Assembly (NCBI GenBank): GCA_965227455.1
Contig: OZ245752.1
Location: 4,278,001 to 4,342,000 of the forward strand
From: JABDIP01 sp965227455
GTDB lineage: Bacteria; Pseudomonadota; Alphaproteobacteria; DSM-16000; Inquilinaceae
Length of the DNA: 64,000 nt
Direction of reading: 5' to 3'
Numbering within the stretch: the stretch's first letter is position 1; the number at the start of each line of letters is the position of its first letter. Positions 46,912 to 56,174 of the stretch are shown piece by piece. The notes beneath the pieces are model-generated. The model did not search any database and was not told the origin of the DNA. It worked only from the letters and a program-made list of their open reading frames with translations. The position numbers and the translations under genes were made by a program.

Positions 46912-47343
46912 ATGCGTCAGCCGCGCGGATCGCTGTTCTGGTTCCTGTTTTCCTTTCGCGGACGGATCAGCCGCATCGAGTTCTGGGTCTTCCACCTGGC
47001 GGCGATCGTCCTGGGATTTGTCCTCCTGGTAGTGCTCGGCCTCACCTATCGACCGATGTTCTACGACAGCGGCGCGGCCGCGGCGACCCTGGAGATCCTG
47101 ATCGGCTACGCCATGATCGGCCTTTCGGGCCTGACGACCTGGGCCGCCCTGGCGGTGGCGGCGAAACGATTCCACGATCGCGGCAGGTCGGGCTGGTGGT
47201 CGCTGATCGGGTTCGTGCCGGTCATCGGCACCCTGTGGATTCTGGTGGAATGCGGCTGCCTCAGGGGCACGACGGGAGACAACCGCTTCGGCCCGGACCC
47301 GCTCGGCGGCCAGACCCCGGGGTTGAGCGAAGTCTTCGAATAG
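46912..47343 (+). CDS. DUF805 membrane protein, paralogue 7
   Basis: 143 residues. FWFLFSFRGRISRIEFWVFH, AKRFHDRGRSGWWSLIGFV (Phe for the usual Trp, Arg for Lys) and VECGCLRGTTGDNRFG: the most divergent in the hallmark. Ends ten bases before the convergent zincin gene. Confidence 0.9.
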   Translation: MRQPRGSLFWFLFSFRGRISRIEFWVFHLAAIVLGFVLLVVLGLTYRPMFYDSGAAAATLEILIGYAMIGLSGLTTWAALAVAAKRFHDRGRSGWWSLIGFVPVIGTLWILVECGCLRGTTGDNRFGPDPLGGQTPGLSEVFE

Positions 47344-47352
47344 GCGGGCCGG

Positions 47353-47772
47353 TCAGCCTTCCGCGTCGGCCTGGTTCTCCAGCGCTTCCATGTCGTCGTC
47401 GGAGAAGCCAAAATGGTGGCCGATCTCGTGGATCAGCACATGGCGCACCACGTGGCCCAGGTCCTCGCCGGTCTCGCACCAGTAATCCAGGATCGGCCGT
47501 CGGTAGAGGAAGATCATGTCCGGATGCTGGGCCGACTCGGTGACGCTCTTCTCCCCGAACGGCGTTCCCACATAGAGGCCCAACAGTTCGAAGGGGCTCT
47601 CCAACTCCATCTCGCGCACCGTGTCCGCGTCGGGAAACTCCTCGACCCGGATCGCCACGCCCTCCACCATCGCCCGCAGCCGGGCCGGTATCCGGGCGAA
47701 TCCGGTCTCGGCCATGGCGACGAAATCGTCCAGGCTGGGCGGGGCTGAAAACTGCGGGCTCTCTGCGGCCAT
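47353..47772 (-). CDS. Zincin-like metallopeptidase family protein
   Basis: 139 residues. The zinc-binding motif HEIGHHFGFSDDDME (HExxH near residue 115 with a downstream acidic ligand region) and the N-terminal AMAETGFARIPARLRAMVEGVAIRVEEFP match the small DUF1025/Zincin_1 metallopeptidase family common in alphaproteobacteria. Cytosolic, without signal peptide. Substrate unknown. Confidence 0.9.
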   Translation of the reverse strand: MAAESPQFSAPPSLDDFVAMAETGFARIPARLRAMVEGVAIRVEEFPDADTVREMELESPFELLGLYVGTPFGEKSVTESAQHPDMIFLYRRPILDYWCETGEDLGHVVRHVLIHEIGHHFGFSDDDMEALENQADAEG

Positions 47773-47873
47773 GGCGGCGATCCTCTATCCAGCACCATAG
47801 ATAGTGGCCGGTTGACGCGGAGGCCATAACTGCTCTCCATTGCGGCACAATTCCCACGATGGAGAACGATCTC

Positions 47874-48164
47874 ATGGTCGAGAAGCTGACCGGCGAGGCC
47901 CGGACCGAGGCGCTGGCCGGGCTGGAGGGGTGGCAGGCGGTCGACGGCCGCGACGCGATCCAGAAGCGCTTCACCTTCAAGAGCTTCAATCAGGCCTGGG
48001 CCTTCATGAGCCGGGTCGCCCTGAAGGCGGAGCAGATGAACCACCACCCAGAATGGTTCAACGTCTACAACCGTGTCGACGTCACCCTGGCTACCCATGA
48101 CGTCGACGGCCTGTCAGAGCTGGACGTCAAGCTGGCCAAATTCATGGATTCGGTGGCGGAATAA
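47874..48164 (+). CDS. 4a-hydroxytetrahydrobiopterin dehydratase (pterin carbinolamine dehydratase)
   Basis: 96 residues from the ATG at 47874, which has GGAGA at a good distance and gives the usual length; an ATG at 47859 overlaps that ribosome binding site. Dehydrates the 4a-carbinolamine of tetrahydrobiopterin. Conserved EQMNHHPEWFNVYNRV with the two catalytic His, followed by LATHDVDGLSELDVKLA. No phenylalanine hydroxylase gene is nearby; in bacteria lacking it the enzyme may serve molybdopterin metabolism. Confidence 0.93.
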   Translation: MVEKLTGEARTEALAGLEGWQAVDGRDAIQKRFTFKSFNQAWAFMSRVALKAEQMNHHPEWFNVYNRVDVTLATHDVDGLSELDVKLAKFMDSVAE

Positions 48165-48193
48165 TGCAGTCGGCCGTAGGCGATCAGCATTTG

Positions 48194-48260
48194 GCGATCA
48201 GCCAACAACTCTCAGCCTGCTAGTTGTTTGCTGATCGCTGTCTGCTGACTGCTGATCGCT
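48194..48260. repeat. Palindromic element with GCTGATCGC units
   Basis: Arms 48194-48210 and 48222-48238 pair over 17 bases with one mismatch (GCGATCAGCCAACAACT against its complement), and further GCTGATCGC units stand at 48251-48259 and, inverted, at 48180-48188. It lies between the convergent dehydratase and SDR genes and may terminate both. Confidence 0.75.
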
Positions 48261-48265
48261 AGTCC

Positions 48266-49027
48266 CTACCGCGGCGCCAGCCGGACCGCGCCGTCAAGGC
48301 GGATGACCTCGCCGTTCAGCAGCCGGTTGGCGCAGATGTGCAGCACCAGGTCGGCATATTCCTCCGCATGGCCCAGGCGCTTGGGATAGAGCGTGGTAGC
48401 GACCAGGCTGTCCTGAACCTCCTGCGGCAAGCCGGTCATCATCGGCGTGGCGATCAGCCCAGGGGCCACCGCCATCACCCGGATGCCGTGCCGCGCCAGC
48501 TCGCGGGCCGCCGGCAGGGTCAGGCCGACGATGCCGCCCTTGGAGGAGGCATAGGCCGCCTGGCCGATCTGGCCGTCATAGGCGGCCACCGAGGCGGTAC
48601 TGACGATGACACCGCGCTCACCATCCTCCAGCGGGTCCAGCGCCGCCATGTCGGCGGCGGTCAGGCGCATGATGTTGAAGCTGCCGATCAGGTTGATCTC
48701 GATGGTCCGGCGATACATCTCCAGGTCATGCGGCCCGTCGCGGCCGACGATGCGCCCGCCGGTGGCGATGCCGGCGCAGTTGACCGCGATGCGCGCCGCG
48801 CCATGGGCGTCCCGGGCCGCGGCGATCGCCTGTTCCGCCGCCGCCGCGTCGCGCACGTCGCACTCCAGCGCAAGGCCGCCGATCTCCTTTGCCACCGCCT
48901 TGGCGGCGTCCGCGTTCACGTCCAGCAGCGCCACCTTGGCCCCGGCCGCCGCCAGCGCCCGGCCCGTCGCCGCCCCCATGCCCGATCCGCCGCCGGTGAC
49001 GACCGCCGCGTGGCCCGCTACATCCAT
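48266..49027 (-). CDS. Short-chain dehydrogenase/reductase
   Basis: 253 residues. Classical SDR: nucleotide loop TGGGSGMGAATGRAL at residues 11-25, Asp after the second strand (LLDVNAD) favouring NAD+, NCAGIA, the Ser of STASVAAYDGQIG and the YxxxK YASSKGG. The sequence style (DGQIGQAAYASSKGGIVGLTLPAARELA) equals that of type-2 3-hydroxyacyl-CoA dehydrogenases (HSD17B10-like), so fatty-acid or branched-chain oxidation is a plausible role. Confidence 0.9.
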   Translation of the reverse strand: MDVAGHAAVVTGGGSGMGAATGRALAAAGAKVALLDVNADAAKAVAKEIGGLALECDVRDAAAAEQAIAAARDAHGAARIAVNCAGIATGGRIVGRDGPHDLEMYRRTIEINLIGSFNIMRLTAADMAALDPLEDGERGVIVSTASVAAYDGQIGQAAYASSKGGIVGLTLPAARELARHGIRVMAVAPGLIATPMMTGLPQEVQDSLVATTLYPKRLGHAEEYADLVLHICANRLLNGEVIRLDGAVRLAPR

Positions 49028-49133
49028 TGTCCTGATCCTCCCTGAGAAACCGAAGCCGCTGGATAGCAGATCGCAGGGCGGTTGGCGACGGGCCGTGCTT
49101 GCCTGTGGCGGTGGCCGGCCTATTGTCGGGGAC

Positions 49134-49589
49134 GTGGCTGCGGATGACGGACAGCGCCTGGCGCGATATCTGGGATTTGCCGGCCTGATCCCGTTCTATG
49201 CGACGGCGATCGGGGCGGTCCTGGCCGACGATGCCCTCCTGGCCAACCTCCTGCTGCAGACCCTGCTGATCTATGCCGCGGTGATCGCCAGCTTCCTCGG
49301 TGCGGTGCATTGGGGGCTGGCCATGGCCATGCCCGAACCGCCGGGCCGGATCTTCGCGCTGAGCGTCGTGCCCGGGCTGCTGGGCTGGGCGATCGTCGGC
49401 GTGCTGAGCGGGCCCGAGACGATGGGCGCCGCCCTGGTCTTGTTCGCGGCGCTGTTCGCCTGGCTCTACTCTTACGACCGAAAGGCAGTCGCGCGGGGCG
49501 ATGCGCCACCCTGGTACGGCACATTGCGCGGGCCGCTGACGGCTCTCGTCATCGTCGCCCTGCTGATCGGACTGGCCGCGGCTCCCTAG
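49134..49589 (+). CDS. DUF3429 membrane protein
   Basis: About 151 residues with a GTG start proposed at 49134 (GTG at 49095 is another choice; neither has a strong ribosome binding site). Four to five transmembrane segments: GLIPFYATAIGAV, LIYAAVIASFLGAVHWGLAM, the third around LSVVPGLLGWAIVGVL, then ALVLFAALFAWLYSYDRKAV and a last helix. SFLGAVHWGLAM and the PPWYGTLRGPLTA end are typical for DUF3429. Function unknown. Divergent from the SDR gene. Confidence 0.8.
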   Translation: MAADDGQRLARYLGFAGLIPFYATAIGAVLADDALLANLLLQTLLIYAAVIASFLGAVHWGLAMAMPEPPGRIFALSVVPGLLGWAIVGVLSGPETMGAALVLFAALFAWLYSYDRKAVARGDAPPWYGTLRGPLTALVIVALLIGLAAAP

Positions 49590-49602
49590 GCGGATCCGGC
49601 CG

Positions 49603-50520
49603 TCAATCCGGCGACGGGACGGTTTTCGGCGACGCCCCCAGCCGGGCCTCGCGGCGGGCGATGTAGATTGTGCTGGCGATGATGATGCCGGCGCCGAGAA
49701 TGGTCCAAAGATCCGGGAACTCGGCGAACAGCACGATGCCGAAGGCGGTGGCGAACAGCAGCCTGGCATAGTCGAAGGGTGCGACGGCCGTCGCCTCGGC
49801 GATCCGATAGGCGCGCACGATGGCGGCCTGGGACGTCACGCCGATGACCCCCAGCAGGATCGCTGTCACCAGCACCGGCCCGGTGACCTCGCGCCAGACC
49901 CAGAGCGCCGGTCCAAGGGTGAACACCGTGGTGTAGGCGGCTGTATAGAACAGCACCGTCAGGTGCTTCTCCCCCGGCGGCATGCGCTTCAGGAATACGA
50001 CGACCGTCGCCGCCGCCAGCGCCTGGCCGATGGCGACCAGCATCGCCGGGTCGAATTCTCCCGCGCCCGGCCGCAGCATCAGGATGACCCCGGCGAAACC
50101 GACCGCCGTCGCCGACCAGCGCCGCCAGCGCACCGGCTCGCCCAGGAACAGCACCGCCAGCACGATCAGGAAGAAGGGCCGGCTGAAGGTGATCGCGGTC
50201 GCGGTCGCCAGCGGCAGATGGGTCAGGGCGTAGAAGCCGCACATCATGGCGGTGGCGCCGGCCATGGCGCGCGCCAGGTGTAGCCCCGGCACCTGGGTGC
50301 GCAGGATGGCCGGCCCCGCCCGGACCGCCAGCGGCAGCAGCACCGCCAGCCCGACGACGCTGCGGAAGAAGGCGATCTGGAAGCTGTGCAGGGTCTCGCC
50401 GAGGGATTTCGCCAGCACCGCGGTGATCGAGAACCCGACGGCCGCCATCAGCACCCAGAATCCGCCGCGGGTATTGGCCGGCAGCGCCAGCCAGCGTTGC
50501 TGTAGCCCGGCCGCCGTCAC
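49603..50520 (-). CDS. EamA/DMT-family transporter A
   Basis: 305 residues, ten predicted transmembrane helices as two EamA repeats (about 20-145 and 155-290). Conserved SFQIAFFRSVVGLAVLLPLA, ATAITFSRPFFLIVLAVLFLGE and ATAVGFAGVILMLRP. Exports small metabolites or amino acids in known family members; substrate here unknown. Overlaps the stop of the upstream EamA gene by four bases; the two resemble each other and arose by tandem duplication. Confidence 0.92.
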   Translation of the reverse strand: MTAAGLQQRWLALPANTRGGFWVLMAAVGFSITAVLAKSLGETLHSFQIAFFRSVVGLAVLLPLAVRAGPAILRTQVPGLHLARAMAGATAMMCGFYALTHLPLATATAITFSRPFFLIVLAVLFLGEPVRWRRWSATAVGFAGVILMLRPGAGEFDPAMLVAIGQALAAATVVVFLKRMPPGEKHLTVLFYTAAYTTVFTLGPALWVWREVTGPVLVTAILLGVIGVTSQAAIVRAYRIAEATAVAPFDYARLLFATAFGIVLFAEFPDLWTILGAGIIIASTIYIARREARLGASPKTVPSPD

Positions 50521-51458
50521 AGCTTCTCCCGCGCCGCGCCGGTGGCCACCGGGGCCGGATCATGGGGCCGGCGCTCGCGGGCCACCACGGCCTCGCGGCG
50601 GGCGATATAGAGGGTGGCGCCGACGATGATCGCCGCCCCGAGCCAGCTCAGCCAGTCCATGGTCTCGCCGAACAGGGCCCAGCCGAACAGCGCCACCAGC
50701 GGCAGTCGCAGATAGTCCAGCGGGATCACCGCCGAGGCATCGGCCAGATGCATGGCATGGGTGAAGCAGAGATGCGCCACGGTCGCCAGGCCGGCGATCC
50801 CGACCATGATCCCCAGCGTCTGCCAATCCGGCGTCTGCCAGACGAACAGGGCCGGCACCAGCGACAAAGGCGTCAGGAAGATGCCCATATAGGCGACCAT
50901 CGCCGCGCTCGGCTCCGTCCGCGACAGCGACTTGACGAACAGCATCGAGACCGCCGCGCCCAGCGCCGATCCCAGTACGAAGAGCGCCGGCAGCGACAGC
51001 GCCTCCAGGCCCGGCCGCACGATCACCAGCACGCCCAGGAAGCCGACCGCGGTCGCCGTCCAGCGCCGGGCCCGCACGATCTCACCCAGGAACAGGGCGG
51101 CGCCGATGGTGGCGAACAGGGGTGCGGTGAAGCTGAGCGACACCGCCTCGGCCATCGGCATCATCGACAGTGCCAGGAACCACAGCAGCATGGCCGTCAG
51201 CCCGGTCACCGCGCGCCAGGTATAGGCGCCGAGCCGCTTGGTCCTCAACGCGCCGAAGCCGGACCGCAGCACCCAGGGCAGGATGAAGGCGAGCGCGAAC
51301 AGGTTTCGGAAGAACGCCACCTGAAAAGGGTGCAGCACGTCCACCGCCAGCCGGATCAGCACGATCATGCCGGAAAAGAACACAGCGGCACCGGCCATCC
51401 AAAGCGCGCCCTGAGCCGGTGCCGACAGGGTCGCGGCGGAAGCTGTAGTCAGTTTCAT
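50517..51458 (-). CDS. EamA/DMT-family transporter B
   Basis: 313 residues, same ten-helix layout: HPFQVAFFRNLFALAFILPWV, AVSLSFTAPLFATIGAALFLGE, ATAVGFLGVLVIVRPG and the end ATLYIARREAVVARE. First gene of a two-gene unit with EamA A. The close likeness of SFTAPLF/ITFSRPFF and of the IYIARREA ends marks them as paralogues. Confidence 0.92.
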   Translation of the reverse strand: MKLTTASAATLSAPAQGALWMAGAAVFFSGMIVLIRLAVDVLHPFQVAFFRNLFALAFILPWVLRSGFGALRTKRLGAYTWRAVTGLTAMLLWFLALSMMPMAEAVSLSFTAPLFATIGAALFLGEIVRARRWTATAVGFLGVLVIVRPGLEALSLPALFVLGSALGAAVSMLFVKSLSRTEPSAAMVAYMGIFLTPLSLVPALFVWQTPDWQTLGIMVGIAGLATVAHLCFTHAMHLADASAVIPLDYLRLPLVALFGWALFGETMDWLSWLGAAIIVGATLYIARREAVVARERRPHDPAPVATGAAREKL

Positions 51459-51549
51459 GAGAACCCAACGGGGGTGTACTCATATTGTAGGATGGATGAC
51501 CGCCCCGCGCCAGGGGTGGCGCTGGGAACAATCCCGTCAGGTCAGTGCC

Positions 51550-51672
51550 GCCCTCACCCGGCCTGCCTCCGGCAGCCACTCTCTCCCCGAGGGAAAGGGT
51601 TTCCAAGCAGAGCCGTGATTTGACCCTCTCCCCCGGGGAGAGGGTGGTGAGCGAAGCGAACCGGGTGAGGGC
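51550..51672. repeat. Palindromic element with GCCCTCACCCGG arms
   Basis: Perfect 12-bp outer arms at 51550-51561 and 51661-51672, with an inner C/T-rich stretch answered by CCCTCTCCCCCGGGGAGAGGGT, itself a strong hairpin near 51624-51646. Same class as the element after gyrB. The flanks in 51459-51800 hold no ORF; the gap separates two minus-strand genes. Confidence 0.75.
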
Positions 51673-51800
51673 CGGCACGGTGTCGAAATCCGTCCCCTCT
51701 TTGGCCTACCGCACCCATATCGGAGTGGGCTCGCGCCGGCGGCCGGCAGCTGGCGGCCGGCGCCGGTGGCGCCAGCCGATCCCGCTGCCAGCCTCCGGGG

Positions 51801-53432
51801 CTATTCGACGATCCGGACGTATTTGGTCAGGTGCCGGCCTACCACGTTCTGTTCCCAGCCTTTGATATCCTGGGAGACCAGTTCCAGGTTGACGTAGTGG
51901 TAGAGCGGGATGAACGGCAGGTCCCGCATGAACAGATCCTCTGCCTCCCGCAGGATGCCGGCCCGCATCTCCAGATCGACCGTTTGGCCGGCCTTGTCCA
52001 TCAGCGCGTCGTAGTCCGGGTTGGCGTATCGCGCGTAGTTGAAGGCGTCGCTGTCGCTCTCCAGCATGAACAGGAAGGTCTGCGGGTCGTTGTAATCGCC
52101 GATCCAGCCGGCGCCGGCGACCTCGAACGGGTCGCCATCGCGGAGATAGGCATAGTGGGTCGAGGCGTCGGTGTCGCTGAGGGCGACCTCCACGCCGAGC
52201 GGCGCCCACATCTCGGCGATCGCCAGCGCGGTCCGCTCGTGGTTCGTCGAGGTGTTGATGCGGATCTCGAGCTGCAGCGGATTGTCCGGGCCGAATCCGG
52301 CCTCCGCCAGCAATGCGGCGGCGGCGTCCATGCGGTCGGCCATCGGCTGGTCGGCATAGTCGGCGAAGGCCGGTTCGCCGTAATTGCCGGTGCCGGACGG
52401 AACGAAGCTGTAGGCCGCGATCTCCCCCGCGCCGGTGACCTCTTCGACCAGATATTCGCGGTCGATCGCCATCGACAATGCCTGGCGCACATCGGCGGCG
52501 GCCAGGTCCTCGTTGCGCAGGTCGATGGCGTAGTAGTAGGTGCCGAGTCGCGGCGAGGCCACGAACTCGTCGAGCATGGTCTCGCGCATCCAGCGCACCT
52601 GATCCTGCGGCGCGTTGTCGTTGACGTGCAGCTCGCCGGCCTGGAACCGGCGCAGCGCAGCGGCGTGGTCCTCGGTCGGGTAATAGAAGACCGTGTCGAC
52701 CTGGACGTGTTCGTTGTCCCAGTACCGCTCGTTGCGATCGGCCCTTATGTGGGACATCGGGACGATCTCCGACAGGGTGTAGGCCCCGTTCGAGACCATG
52801 GATCCGGGCAGGGCGAAGTCGTCGCCATAGGCGGCGACCGATGGCGGGTGGACCGGCAAGCTGGTCTGATGCGTCAGCAGCTCCAGGAAATACGGCGTCG
52901 CCGTCTCCAGCGAGATCTGCAGCGTCTTGTCGTCCAGCGCCGCGACGCCGAGGTCCTCCGCCAGCGCGTCTCCCGTGTTGACGCGTTCGGCGTTCTTGAT
53001 CGGGTAGAGGACGTTCGCGTATCCGGCCTCCGTCTCCGGTATCAGGATCCGTCGGAGCGAGAAGGCGAAATCGTCGGCCGTGACCGGGTCGCCATTCGAC
53101 CATCTCGCGTCGTCGCGGATGTGGAAGGTGTACGTGGTTCCGTCTTCGCTGACCTCCCAGCTTTCCGCTGCGCCGGATATGACCTTGCCCGCCACATCGC
53201 GGATGACGAGGCCCTCCAGCAGGTCGTGCAGGATGTTCGCCTCATAGGTCGTGGAGGTCCGATGCGGGTCGAGCGTTGCCGGGTCGGCGGAATTTCCGCG
53301 ATGGAACACGATCTCTGCCTGCGCGGCCACGGTGCCCAGCAGCAAGCCGGACGCCAGCAGCGCCATGCAGCCCGTCGCGAGTTCAGGCAGCCGGCCCGGC
53401 CAGCGGGCACGGTCGATGCGAGCCTTGGTCAT
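51801..53432 (-). CDS. Oligopeptide-type ABC transporter substrate-binding protein (family 5)
   Basis: 543 residues from the ATG at 53432 with GGGGGAAATACC upstream. Signal peptide of about 41 residues ending AQA, so periplasmic. Family-5 binding protein of the OppA/MppA kind: GNSADPATLDPHRTSTTYE, ILHDLLEGLVIRD, the signature SWEVSEDGTTYTFHIRDDAR, NGAYTLSEIV, RQALSMAIDREYLV and GAGWIGDYNDPQTFL. No permease or ATPase genes are next to it, so it serves a transporter encoded elsewhere. Confidence 0.92.
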   Translation of the reverse strand: MTKARIDRARWPGRLPELATGCMALLASGLLLGTVAAQAEIVFHRGNSADPATLDPHRTSTTYEANILHDLLEGLVIRDVAGKVISGAAESWEVSEDGTTYTFHIRDDARWSNGDPVTADDFAFSLRRILIPETEAGYANVLYPIKNAERVNTGDALAEDLGVAALDDKTLQISLETATPYFLELLTHQTSLPVHPPSVAAYGDDFALPGSMVSNGAYTLSEIVPMSHIRADRNERYWDNEHVQVDTVFYYPTEDHAAALRRFQAGELHVNDNAPQDQVRWMRETMLDEFVASPRLGTYYYAIDLRNEDLAAADVRQALSMAIDREYLVEEVTGAGEIAAYSFVPSGTGNYGEPAFADYADQPMADRMDAAAALLAEAGFGPDNPLQLEIRINTSTNHERTALAIAEMWAPLGVEVALSDTDASTHYAYLRDGDPFEVAGAGWIGDYNDPQTFLFMLESDSDAFNYARYANPDYDALMDKAGQTVDLEMRAGILREAEDLFMRDLPFIPLYHYVNLELVSQDIKGWEQNVVGRHLTKYVRIVE

Positions 53433-53650
53433 GGTATTTCCCCCATGCCCGACAATCGCGGTCCGTCGTTTGAGTTTCGGCAGGATGTCGGTCGCGCTGC
53501 AGACCGCTCTGACGGGCTCAATCAAACTCCAGCGACATTTTCGCCCGCGCGCCCAAGCACTCGCCGTCGTTGTATCGGGTTAGCGCATCACGGGTAGCTG
53601 CGCATTGACCTGCCGCAGAAGCTGCGAACAACGATGGATTTGATCGCGAA

Positions 53651-54352
53651 CTAGCCGTAGCGATGCAGTCCGGCGCCGTTGGCCCCGAGCCAGCGGCGGG
53701 CACCGTCGACGTCGGGGTGGAGCCGGTCGACCAGGGACCAGAAGTTGGGGCCGTGGTTCATCTCGTTGAGGTGGGCGACCTCGTGGGCGACGACGTAGTC
53801 CAGCACCGGTTCCGGCGCCAGGATCAGGCGCCAGGAGAAGTTCAGCCGGCCGGCGGCGGAGCAGCTGCCCCAGCGCGAGCGGGTATCGCGCACGGTGAGG
53901 CCGGCGACCCGGCGATGGATGGCCGCCGCCTTGCGGCGGGCCCGTTCCGAAAGCTCGCGTCTGGCCGCGGCCTTCAGATGGTCGGTCAGGCGGCGGGACA
54001 GATGCTCCACCCGGCCGCCGACCAGGAAGGTGCCGTGCACCCGCTCCACCGGCCGGTTATGGCTCGGATCGTGGCACACCCGATGGTCCAGGCCGAGATA
54101 GGGAACCAGCGCGCCATGGGTGAAGGGCCGGCGCGGCGGCAGCGCCGCCAGCCGGCGGCGGACCCAATCGGCGTTGCGGGCGACGAAGCGGGCGATTTCC
54201 GCCTCCGGCACCGAGTGCGGCACCACCACCCGCACTTCGCCGGTGCCGCTGTCCAGGCGCAGGGTCAGCCGCTTGGCCCGGGCGCTCACGGTCAGCGCCA
54301 GCGGGGCGTCGATTCCGTCGACCAGCAGCGGCCTTGCGGGCGGATGGGGCAT
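53651..54352 (-). CDS. YgjP-like (DUF45/SprT-type) metallopeptidase
   Basis: 233 residues from the ATG at 54352. C-terminal domain with LTVRDTRSRWGSCSAAGRLN, typical for this family, and the zinc motif VVAHEVAHLNEMNHGPNFW (HExxH plus a downstream His). The N-terminal part with VSARAKRLTLRLDSGTGEVR is the matching DUF45 beta region. Cytosolic; no known substrate. It is preceded by a 325-base gap with a repeat. Confidence 0.92.
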   Translation of the reverse strand: MPHPPARPLLVDGIDAPLALTVSARAKRLTLRLDSGTGEVRVVVPHSVPEAEIARFVARNADWVRRRLAALPPRRPFTHGALVPYLGLDHRVCHDPSHNRPVERVHGTFLVGGRVEHLSRRLTDHLKAAARRELSERARRKAAAIHRRVAGLTVRDTRSRWGSCSAAGRLNFSWRLILAPEPVLDYVVAHEVAHLNEMNHGPNFWSLVDRLHPDVDGARRWLGANGAGLHRYG

Positions 54353-54470
54353 GGCGGCGGTGTCCCGGGGATCGGCCACGAATCGCCAAAGGATACACCA
54401 CGCGTGCCCGGCGCGGTTTGAACCCTGTGTGAAATTGCGTTGGTGGCCCCGCAAACCCTCGCTTCGTGGT

Positions 54471-54575
54471 CCCCGGGCTTGACCCCGGGGATCCATGGTG
54501 CTGCCAGGCCGGTGTCCAAGGCCTGGCTGCCCGCCTTGCCGTGGGATGGGTCCCCGGATCAAGTCCGGGGACGAC
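54471..54575. repeat. Inverted repeat of the TCCCCGGG-CTTGA-CCCCGGGGA type
   Basis: Left arm near 54471-54497 (CCCCGGGCTTGACCCCGGGG...) and its near complement near 54545-54575 (GGGTCCCCGGATCAAGTCCG). Each arm is also a small hairpin. Located between the divergent metallopeptidase and glycerol kinase genes, about 100 bases before the latter. Confidence 0.75.
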
Positions 54576-54677
54576 GCGGTGTCATGTGGCGCAAGCCGCA
54601 CCCCGCCCGGTTGACGGCCCGGCGCCGCGCTCGCCATAGTCTGCCGCAACCATAACAGGCCGAACGGGAGGTCCGCC

Positions 54678-56174
54678 TTGGCTGCCAAGACCCATGTCCT
54701 CGCCATCGATCAGGGCACCACGTCCAGCCGCGCCATCGTCTTCGATGCCCAGGCGCTGCCGGTGGCTTCCGCGCAGCGGGAATTGCAGCAGTTCTTCCCC
54801 GACGATGGCTGGGTCGAGCATGATCCGGAGCATATCTGGGCCGACACCCTGGCCGTGTGTCGCGACGCGCTCGCCAAGGCCGGGCTGGAGGCTGGCGATA
54901 TCGCCGCCATCGGGATCACCAACCAGCGCGAGACCGCCGTCATCTGGGACCGCGCCACCGGCCGGCCGGTGCACAACGCCATCGTCTGGCAGGACCGCCG
55001 CACCGCGCCCTGGTGCCGGCAGAAGGTGGCCGATGGTTGCGAGGGGGAGGTGCAGGAGAAGACCGGCCTGCTGATCGACGCCTATTTCTCCGCCAGCAAG
55101 GTGGTCTGGATGCTGGACAACGTGCCGGGCATCCGGGCCAAGGCGGAGGCCGGGGAGCTGGCCTTCGGCACCGTCGACAGTTTCCTGCTCTACCGCCTGA
55201 CCGGCGGCAAGGTGCATGCGACGGACGCCACCAACGCCTCGCGCACCATGCTGTTCAACATCCGCACCCAGGATTGGGACGACGGTCTGCTGGAGATGTT
55301 CGGGGTGCCGCGCGCGCTGCTGCCGGAGGTGATGGACAACTCCACCCATTTCGGCGATTGCGACCCTTCCCTGTTCGGCGCGGCGATTCCGGTCACCGGC
55401 ATCGCCGGCGACCAGCAGGCGGCGACCGTCGGCCAAGCCTGCTTCGAGCCGGGCATGATCAAGTCGACCTACGGCACCGGCTGCTTCGCCTTGATGAATA
55501 TCGGCGAGACGGCGGTGACCTCGCAGCACCGCATGCTGACCACCGTTGCCTACCGGTTGGGCGGCCGCACCACCTACGCCATCGAGGGGGCGATCTTCGT
55601 CGCCGGGGCGGCGGTGCAATGGCTGCGCGACGGGCTCAAGGTGATCGCCCATGCCGCCGACTCCCAGAAATCCGCCGAGGCGTTGTCCGACACCGGCGGC
55701 GTCTATCTGGTGCCGGCCTTCACCGGGCTGGGCGCGCCCCATTGGGACCCTGACGCCCGCGGCGCCATCTTCGGCCTGACCCGGGACAGCGGCGTCGACC
55801 ATGTGGTCCGGGCAGCGCTGGAATCCGTCGCGTATCAGACCCGCGACCTCATGGAGGCGATGGCCAGCGACGGCGGCTCGACGCCCAAGGACATCCGGGT
55901 CGATGGCGGCATGGTGGCCAATGACTGGTTGTGCCAGTTCCTGGCCGACATGCTGGGCGTGGCGGTGGAGCGACCGGTGGTAACCGAGACCACGGCGCTC
56001 GGCTCCGCCTATCTGGCGGGCCTGGAGGTGGGGGTCTATGACAGCCTGGACGCGGTCTCCAAGGGCTGGAACCGCGACCGCCTGTTCGAGCCGCAGATGG
56101 ATGCCGCCAAGCGCGACCGCCTTTACGCCGGCTGGCAGGACGCGGTGCGGCGGACGCTGTCGCAAGGGGTATGA
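54678..56174 (+). CDS. glpK: Glycerol kinase
   Basis: 498 residues with a TTG start (GGAGGTCCGCC just before it). Converts glycerol to glycerol 3-phosphate. FGGY-kinase features: AIDQGTTSSRAIVFDA near the start, the NQRETAVIWDRATGRPVHNA substrate loop, VDSFLLYRLTGG, the GDQQAA loop, STYGTGCFALMNIG and the second FGGY signature in DIRVDGGMVANDWLCQFLAD. Length is standard. Overlaps the exported hydrolase by four bases and lies upstream of the glycerol-3-phosphate transporter, so the region as a whole serves glycerol phosphate use. Confidence 0.97.
   Translation: MAAKTHVLAIDQGTTSSRAIVFDAQALPVASAQRELQQFFPDDGWVEHDPEHIWADTLAVCRDALAKAGLEAGDIAAIGITNQRETAVIWDRATGRPVHNAIVWQDRRTAPWCRQKVADGCEGEVQEKTGLLIDAYFSASKVVWMLDNVPGIRAKAEAGELAFGTVDSFLLYRLTGGKVHATDATNASRTMLFNIRTQDWDDGLLEMFGVPRALLPEVMDNSTHFGDCDPSLFGAAIPVTGIAGDQQAATVGQACFEPGMIKSTYGTGCFALMNIGETAVTSQHRMLTTVAYRLGGRTTYAIEGAIFVAGAAVQWLRDGLKVIAHAADSQKSAEALSDTGGVYLVPAFTGLGAPHWDPDARGAIFGLTRDSGVDHVVRAALESVAYQTRDLMEAMASDGGSTPKDIRVDGGMVANDWLCQFLADMLGVAVERPVVTETTALGSAYLAGLEVGVYDSLDAVSKGWNRDRLFEPQMDAAKRDRLYAGWQDAVRRTLSQGV

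Noticed and set aside
48606..49589. 327-codon version of the DUF3429 protein
   Set aside because: The first ~175 codons are antisense to the SDR gene; only the membrane part after about 49134 is coding.
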